Below are positions 7,027 to 10,519 of a stretch of 10,519 bases of DNA, piece by piece. Position 1 is the stretch's first letter. The number at the start of each line of letters is the position of its first letter. The DNA is from Marisimplicoccus sp964437815 (GTDB lineage Bacteria > Bacteroidota > Bacteroidia > Flavobacteriales > Flavobacteriaceae): contig CAYTIE010000034.1 in NCBI GenBank assembly GCA_964437815.1, positions 1-10,519 on the forward strand, given 5' to 3'. The notes below the pieces were generated by a model. The model worked only from the letters and a program-made list of their open reading frames with translations, had not been told where the DNA came from and searched no databases. Both the position numbers and the translations under genes were made by a program.

Positions 7027-8571
7027 ATGAAAAGACTAATATTATTATTTTTTTTGATTATTGGATGCAATCAGTCCAATAATATTTCTGTTGATCCAGA
7101 AACTCATTTATTGCCATACCCAAAACAAATCTTTTTACAAGAAAACACAATAAACTTGGGTGAAGGATTAAATGTATCTGATGGAATTTACAGTAGTTAT
7201 TTGAAAGATCAACTTCTTCTGAATAATATACCAAATGACAAAGGGGTAAAAGTTATATTTGAAAAGTCAAAACTAGATACATTGGGTGGTGAAGGTTACC
7301 GATTAATAGCAAAAAACAATAAGATATCTATTTTATCGAATACTAAGGCAGGAACATTTTACGGTATCCAGACCTTAATTCAATTATCCAAATTAGGAGT
7401 CGTACAAGAGCTTGAAATTATAGATAAGCCACAATTTAAATGGAGAGCATACATGCTTGATGAAGGTAGGTATTTTCAAGGTAAAGAAGTTGTAAAAACT
7501 ATATTAAATGAAATGGCACATTTAAAAATGAATGTCTTTCACTGGCATTTAACAGATGATGCTGGATGGAGAATAGAAATAAAAAAATATCCTCTTTTAA
7601 CACAGATTGGTTCTAAAAGAGATAGTACACAAATTAATTATCAAGGAAAGAAGTGGAATAGTGAAGTTTATGATGGTGTACCGCATGAAGGTTTTTATAC
7701 TCAAGATGACATTAAAGAAATTGTAGCTTACGCTGAGAATCTTAATATTACAGTTATTCCAGAAATAGCTATGCCAGGACATGCATCAGCTGCAATTGCA
7801 AGTTACCCCTTCTTAGGATCTTCAGTAAAACCTATTAGGGTTCCAGAAAGGTTTGGTGTTGGAGAAAATATATTTAATCCTGCAAGTCCAAAAACAATAA
7901 CATTTATTCAAGATGTGTTGAAAGAAGTTTCTGATTTATTTCCCGCGGATATAATCCATATTGGTGGAGATGAAGTGAGATACGGTCCATGGAAAACGAA
8001 TGAAGATGTGAAATCTCTTATGAAAAAAAATCAATTAGACAATTACGGTGATGTTCAAGTGCATTTTACTAACAATATTTCTAATTTCATTAACTCTGTT
8101 CTAGGGAAACGTACGATGGGATGGAATGAAATTATGGGTAATAATCTCCATAATTGGGGAAATAATCATGATAACGCTACTATAAAGCTTTCAGAAAATG
8201 CAATTATCCATTTCTGGAAAGGTGGCTTTGAAAACTTAAAGATAGCTATAGATGCAGGACATGATTTAGTGAATTCTAACCATAATTACACCTATTTAAA
8301 TTACACGTACGAGCAAATTGATCTTAAGAAAGCATATAGTTTTAATCCTATACCTGATGGATTCGAAAAAGATGAAGCTGAACAAATTTTAGGATTAGGT
8401 GCTCAAATGTGGGGGGAATGGACACCGACTAAAAAAGAGGTCTACAGTCAAACATTTCCAAGAATTGCTGCTTATGCTGAAACAGGTTGGACGTCAACTA
8501 ACAATAAAAATTATAAGAGATTTAAAGCTTCACTAAAAACATTATTTAAAGAATGGGAGAATCTTGATTAA
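7027..8571 (+). CDS. Beta-N-acetylhexosaminidase, glycoside hydrolase family 20, lipoprotein
   Basis: This 514-residue enzyme removes terminal beta-linked GlcNAc or GalNAc from glycans such as chitin oligomers or peptidoglycan fragments. It starts with a short lipoprotein signal (lipobox LIIGC, C14), so it is probably anchored to the envelope. Residues of about 25-135 form the GH20b-like N-terminal domain (GGEGYRLI, GTFYGIQTL). The TIM barrel follows with DEGRYF at 145-150, HLKMNVFHWHLTDDAGWR at 165-182, PEIAMPGHA at 245-253 and the catalytic pair D315-E316 in HIGGDE. Substrate-lining tryptophans are present at 398, 462, 465 and 488. The pair acts by substrate-assisted catalysis, in which the acetamido group is the nucleophile. 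It follows the PQQ dehydrogenase gene by 17 bases, which suggests shared expression. All catalytic features are intact. Confidence 0.95.
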   Translation: MKRLILLFFLIIGCNQSNNISVDPETHLLPYPKQIFLQENTINLGEGLNVSDGIYSSYLKDQLLLNNIPNDKGVKVIFEKSKLDTLGGEGYRLIAKNNKISILSNTKAGTFYGIQTLIQLSKLGVVQELEIIDKPQFKWRAYMLDEGRYFQGKEVVKTILNEMAHLKMNVFHWHLTDDAGWRIEIKKYPLLTQIGSKRDSTQINYQGKKWNSEVYDGVPHEGFYTQDDIKEIVAYAENLNITVIPEIAMPGHASAAIASYPFLGSSVKPIRVPERFGVGENIFNPASPKTITFIQDVLKEVSDLFPADIIHIGGDEVRYGPWKTNEDVKSLMKKNQLDNYGDVQVHFTNNISNFINSVLGKRTMGWNEIMGNNLHNWGNNHDNATIKLSENAIIHFWKGGFENLKIAIDAGHDLVNSNHNYTYLNYTYEQIDLKKAYSFNPIPDGFEKDEAEQILGLGAQMWGEWTPTKKEVYSQTFPRIAAYAETGWTSTNNKNYKRFKASLKTLFKEWENLD

Positions 8572-8576
8572 ATTTT
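8569..8576 (+). promoter_or_regulatory. TAAATTTT box four bases before the 51-aa gene
   Basis: This box ends 4 bases before the ATG at 8581, the same spacing as at 4913, 8755, 8938, 10000 and 10127. Its first three bases are the TAA stop of the GH20 gene, so it overlaps the upstream gene. Confidence 0.35.
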
Positions 8577-8580
8577 AAAT

Positions 8581-8736
8581 ATGAGAGACAAGAAAAAAGC
8601 AAACAAAGGAATTTTAAAATTTTTTGGTGGTTTTGTAATAGGGGTTGCAATAGGTATTGCTCTTGATAGTACTGGTATAGGTCTAGGAATTGGAATAGCT
8701 CTAGGAGCTGCATTAAGTCAAGGTAAAATAGTTTGA
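8581..8736 (+). CDS. Small glycine-zipper membrane protein, 51 aa
   Basis: After a short positive N-terminus (MRDKKKANKG) the protein is almost wholly hydrophobic. It has a Gly/Ala-rich pattern of GxxxG type (GGFVIGVAIGIAL, then TGIGLGIGIALGAAL), a glycine-zipper arrangement expected to pack as a helix hairpin in a membrane. I know no specific function; similar small proteins are common near envelope genes. It starts 9 bases after the GH20 stop and ends 18 bases before the PspC-domain gene. The clean start motif and dense packing support a real gene. Confidence 0.7.
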   Translation: MRDKKKANKGILKFFGGFVIGVAIGIALDSTGIGLGIGIALGAALSQGKIV

Positions 8737-8742
8737 TTTTTG

Positions 8743-8750
8743 TAAATTAG
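8743..8750 (+). promoter_or_regulatory. TAAATTAG box four bases before the PspC-domain gene
   Basis: This is an identical octamer and spacing to the box before the PQQ dehydrogenase gene. It lies wholly in the 18-base interval between the 51-aa gene and the ATG at 8755. No TTG is seen at the expected -33 distance. Confidence 0.4.
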
Positions 8751-8754
8751 ATAT

Positions 8755-8919
8755 ATGAAAAAGTTGTATAGATTTCCAGATAAAGGATATATTGGAGGGG
8801 TATGCCACGGATTAGGAGAACACACTAAGATTGATCCTATTATTTGGAGAGTATTAGCACTTTTAGGACCATTTCTATTTGTTTACATAATATTCTGGGT
8901 TTTTTTAAAAAAAGGTTAA
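8755..8919 (+). CDS. PspC-domain small membrane protein, 54 aa
   Basis: The sequence MKKLYRFPDKGYIGGVCHGL followed by GEHTKIDPIIWRVLAL is the core PspC domain pattern (GGVCxGLGxxxxIDPxxxR), with a C-terminal hydrophobic helix at about 34-50. PspC domains are associated with phage-shock and envelope-stress response, where larger PspC proteins act as inner-membrane sensors. This version is only the minimal domain, so it may be a stand-alone membrane-stress protein or a partner of other components outside the window. No PspA or PspB is seen nearby. It sits between two other small envelope proteins on the same strand. Confidence 0.85.
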   Translation: MKKLYRFPDKGYIGGVCHGLGEHTKIDPIIWRVLALLGPFLFVYIIFWVFLKKG

Positions 8920-8925
8920 TTCTTT

Positions 8926-8933
8926 TAAATTAA
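8926..8933 (+). promoter_or_regulatory. TAAATTAA box four bases before the 129-aa gene
   Basis: This octamer ends 4 bases before the ATG at 8938 and differs from TAAATTAG only in its last base. It lies in the 18-base interval after the PspC-domain gene. Confidence 0.38.
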
Positions 8934-8937
8934 ATAT

Positions 8938-9327
8938 ATGAGAAAAATTCTATTAGTTTTTTTAGTTTCTTTTTTAACTGTTCAGTTTACATTCAGTCAA
9001 ATAGGTTATGGATATACTGGAGATAAAAGGGCTAACATAGATGATTGGAGCAAGATGGTTAAAGAATATAGAAATAATGGGCAAAGAGGTCTTGATGAAT
9101 CAGAATTTGATAAGTTAATAGATAGGGTGAAAGAAAAAACTGCAAAAGAACTTGGTTGGTCATCTGCGGCTGAAATGGCTGCTGCAAGAAAGAAAAAAAA
9201 GAAGCAGCTTAGAAATGAGAGAAAAATTCAAGAGCTTAAAAATAGATTAGAAAAGAGAAAGAAAAGAAAAGATTTAAGAGAATACAATAAATCCTTACGT
9301 TTAAAAAGAAAACATAAACTTAAATAA
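8938..9327 (+). CDS. Exported Lys/Arg-rich hypothetical protein, 129 aa
   Basis: A signal peptide of about 20 residues (MRKILLVFLVSFLTVQFTFS, cut before QIGYG) is followed by a short Gly/Tyr segment. A helical middle region (about 36-70) follows, then from about residue 84 a strongly basic stretch dominated by Lys and Arg with heptad-like Leu positions, likely a long charged helix or coiled coil. The mature protein would be very basic, which suggests binding to an anionic partner such as nucleic acid, peptidoglycan or surface polysaccharide; this is inference. No family recognised. It is the last of three closely spaced + strand genes and faces the ABM gene across 40 bases with no clear terminator. 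Confidence 0.8.
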   Translation: MRKILLVFLVSFLTVQFTFSQIGYGYTGDKRANIDDWSKMVKEYRNNGQRGLDESEFDKLIDRVKEKTAKELGWSSAAEMAAARKKKKKQLRNERKIQELKNRLEKRKKRKDLREYNKSLRLKRKHKLK

Positions 9328-9367
9328 TTAATTATCAACTACTTAACAAGATAGGCGTAAAGTTATA

Positions 9368-9679
9368 TTACTCTAAGATATAATCGTTTTGTAATTTTGA
9401 GATTTGCATTTTGTATTTTTTATACCAAGTGACCGCCATCTTTTTTGCACTAATATGCAATTTATTATTCTTCCATTTTTCAATCGACTCAAGATCTTTC
9501 CAATAAGAAATAAATATATATTTTTCATCGTTTGAAAATAATTCATTTCCCAGATGGCCTTCATTTTTATTTACTTCCTCAATTGTAAGTAAATTCATTT
9601 CTTCATAACCTTTTAAATTAGAAGACTTTTCATATATAAATGAAGCAATAATTGATCCTTTAGGTATAGTAGTTCTCAT
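9368..9679 (-). CDS. ABM-fold (antibiotic biosynthesis monooxygenase-like) protein, 103 aa
   Basis: The pattern GHLGNELFSNDEKYIFISYW (41-60), DLESIEKWKNNKLH (62-75) and a terminal segment with WYKKYKMQI (85-93) matches the dimeric alpha+beta barrel of the ABM family: a Gly-rich turn, a strand, W60 before an acidic helix, W69, H75 and a last strand. Members include quinone-forming monooxygenases and heme-degrading enzymes, and many have no known reaction. There is no signal peptide, so the protein should be cytosolic. It starts 18 bases downstream of the 75-aa gene on the same strand, and the two are probably co-transcribed. The fold is fairly sure; the substrate cannot be inferred. Confidence 0.75.
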   Translation of the reverse strand: MRTTIPKGSIIASFIYEKSSNLKGYEEMNLLTIEEVNKNEGHLGNELFSNDEKYIFISYWKDLESIEKWKNNKLHISAKKMAVTWYKKYKMQISKLQNDYILE

Positions 9680-9697
9680 TGGTGTAAAATCCTTAAA

Positions 9698-9925
9698 TTA
9701 TTTTTTCACCTTAAAATCATTCATTCTTAATTTTTGAGTTTCAAATATCTCGCCAGTTTCTGTATCTATAGTAACACAATGAGGGCGGGAAGTATCACTT
9801 GTCCTAAATTCACAATCTATTTGATATTTACCAATTTGTCTCTCCTGAACACTTACACCAGTTGTAACAGCTACTAAACCTATTATAGCAAAAATTGATA
9901 CAGTTACGTCTTTAATATTTTTCAT
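9698..9925 (-). CDS. Small membrane-anchored or exported protein, 75 aa
   Basis: Residues of about 8-25 form a hydrophobic segment that is either a signal peptide or a single anchor. The remaining 50 residues include GKYQID, two cysteines (C38 and C50) and the strand-turn pattern CVTIDTETGEIFE. The last resembles short periplasmic proteins with a YQ strand followed by a D-T-x-TG-x-(V/I) hairpin, often of unknown function. The two cysteines could form a disulfide after export. It precedes the ABM-fold gene by 18 bases in the same direction. It is divergent from the 40-aa gene, with 74 bases between the two starts. Confidence 0.72.
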   Translation of the reverse strand: MKNIKDVTVSIFAIIGLVAVTTGVSVQERQIGKYQIDCEFRTSDTSRPHCVTIDTETGEIFETQKLRMNDFKVKK

Positions 9926-9987
9926 TTTTTTAATTTTTAATTCTATGTGAATTTAATATTAAAATTATAGAATCGAAAAAAATATTA

Positions 9988-9995
9988 TAAATTAG
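9988..9995 (+). promoter_or_regulatory. TAAATTAG box four bases before the 40-aa gene
   Basis: This is the same octamer and the same 4-base spacing to the ATG (10000) as at the PQQ dehydrogenase gene, and the following AGAT is also identical. The gene is the first on this strand after a divergent pair, so a promoter is needed in this 74-base region; this strengthens the reading as a promoter element. Confidence 0.5.
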
Positions 9996-9999
9996 AGAT

Positions 10000-10122
10000 A
10001 TGAAAAAAATTTTTGAAATGCGATTAAATTGGATTAGAAAAAATCCTGTGTTAGCTGCTTATATAGCATTTTTTAAAGGTGTAATATTTACTATTTTATT
10101 TTACGAGTTTATTTTAAAATAG
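10000..10122 (+). CDS. Single-helix membrane protein, 40 aa
   Basis: The N-terminal half (MKKIFEMRLNWIRKNP) is basic and the C-terminal half (VLAAYIAFFKGVIFTILFY) is one hydrophobic helix, giving a likely N-in small membrane protein. No family recognised. It begins with the recurrent TAAATTAG-N4-ATG start motif and its stop codon is 4 bases before the next ATG (10127), so it reads as the first gene of a unit with the TPR lipoprotein. The short length leaves some doubt, but the start motif and fit to the next gene support it. Confidence 0.6.
   Translation: MKKIFEMRLNWIRKNPVLAAYIAFFKGVIFTILFYEFILK
10115..10122 (+). promoter_or_regulatory. TAAAATAG box four bases before the TPR lipoprotein gene
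   Basis: The octamer and the AGAT that follows it repeat the motif seen at 4901, 8743 and 9988, ending 4 bases before the ATG at 10127. Its last three bases are the TAG stop of the 40-aa gene, so the motif is embedded in the upstream coding sequence. Confidence 0.38.
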
Positions 10123-10126
10123 AGAT

Positions 10127-10519
10127 ATGAGAAGGTTATTTCTGCTTACTTTTTTGATAATATTTTCTTGTGATTCTTATAATAATTTAAAAGACCCTGC
10201 ACAGACTATAGAGGCAATAACATTGTTAGGGGATACCCTAAGAAGTCCTGAAATAAAAAAAGGAAAATCATTAGATCAATTTAAATCAGCACAAATCACC
10301 TATTTTGATAATAAAGATAATGCTGAAGCTCTAATTTGGTATGGACGTAGAGCAGCTTATTTAGGATATTATAAAGAAGCTATTAAACTTTTTACCTTAG
10401 GAATAGAAGCCCATCCTAATGATGCTCGTTTTTATCGTCACCGCGGTCATAGATACATTTCTACCCGTCAATATGATAATGCAATAAGTGATTTTGAAAA
10501 AGCAGTACAATTAATTGAT
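10127..10519 (+). CDS. TPR-repeat lipoprotein (5' part, cut by window edge)
   Basis: The first 131 residues are visible and the frame is open at the right edge. The N-terminus MRRLFLLTFLIIFSC is a lipoprotein signal with lipidated C15. From about residue 69 the pattern ALIWYGRRAAYLGYYKEAIK, then FTLGIEAHPNDARFYRHRGH and ISTRQYDNAISDFEKAVQL gives two to three tetratricopeptide repeats (G8/Y11/A20-type spacing). TPR lipoproteins act as protein-binding scaffolds at the envelope; the partner is not visible. The gene follows the 40-aa gene by 4 bases. Any C-terminal domain is outside the window. Confidence 0.85.
   Translation, partial: MRRLFLLTFLIIFSCDSYNNLKDPAQTIEAITLLGDTLRSPEIKKGKSLDQFKSAQITYFDNKDNAEALIWYGRRAAYLGYYKEAIKLFTLGIEAHPNDARFYRHRGHRYISTRQYDNAISDFEKAVQLID

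Noticed and set aside
7597..7782. 61-aa minus-strand ORF inside the GH20 gene
   Set aside because: It lies fully antisense to conserved GH20 coding sequence and has no start context or family resemblance.
4913..8571. The PQQ dehydrogenase and GH20 genes as part of a polysaccharide-utilisation locus
   Set aside because: No SusC/SusD-like pair, sulfatase or hybrid sensor is present in the window, so the label is not supported.
9328..9367. Terminator between the convergent 129-aa and ABM genes
   Set aside because: Only a weak TAAC/GTTA pairing is visible and there is no T tail, so a hairpin terminator cannot be supported.
9373..9564. 63-aa minus-strand ORF in a second frame within the ABM gene
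   Set aside because: It shares the DNA of the ABM-fold reading, which carries the conserved motifs, so this is a frame shadow.
1..10519. tRNA, rRNA, CRISPR arrays, insertion sequences and phage genes
   Set aside because: I looked for repeat-spacer patterns, terminal inverted repeats, transposase or integrase motifs and tRNA-like stems, and found none.

Overview
The window is AT-rich and gene-dense, and it looks like a marine Bacteroidota of the Flavobacteriia type. The evidence is the protein families (a flavobacterial-style LOG protein, a GVSHHEPGG ureohydrolase, lipoproteins with short lipoboxes), the near absence of Shine-Dalgarno sequences, and TAnnTTTG-like boxes just upstream of starts. 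Assignment is by family resemblance only; there is no rRNA or other marker here. A run of exactly 100 N (2755-2854) shows that this is a scaffold of a draft assembly, so the true distance across the gap is unknown.

Left part (1-2580, + strand): a tightly packed run holds the 3' end of a sugar/proton MFS transporter, a 52-aa very basic protein, a 116-aa exported protein, a LOG-family Rossmann protein and a nitroreductase. The nitroreductase aligns well with iodotyrosine deiodinase (IYD) and keeps the Glu-Tyr-Lys substrate-lid triad. Around the gap lie the 3' remnant of a minus-strand gene with an apparent frameshift (2594-2754) and an unrecognised four-helix membrane protein (2929-3702) that ends at a textbook intrinsic terminator. 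A ureohydrolase (agmatinase-like) with a GTG start follows.

Central part (4617-8571): a small membrane-anchored protein is divergent from a two-gene unit. That unit encodes a lipoprotein PQQ dehydrogenase with a c-type cytochrome inserted in its propeller, and a lipoprotein GH20 beta-N-acetylhexosaminidase. Together they suggest trimming of amino-sugar polymers at the cell envelope plus direct oxidation of an aldose or alcohol into the respiratory chain. The substrate link is inference.

Right part (8581-10519) is rich in small membrane or exported proteins that are easily missed: a 51-aa glycine-zipper protein, a 54-aa PspC-domain protein, a 129-aa exported Lys/Arg-rich protein, a minus-strand pair (75-aa membrane-anchored protein and an ABM-fold monooxygenase), a 40-aa single-helix protein, and the 5' end of a TPR lipoprotein cut by the window edge.

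The most unusual signal is not a gene. Six plus-strand genes carry a TAAATTAG-like octamer ending exactly four bases before the ATG. This fits a Bacteroidota -7 promoter box placed so that the start codon is at or near +1, that is, a set of possibly leaderless genes.
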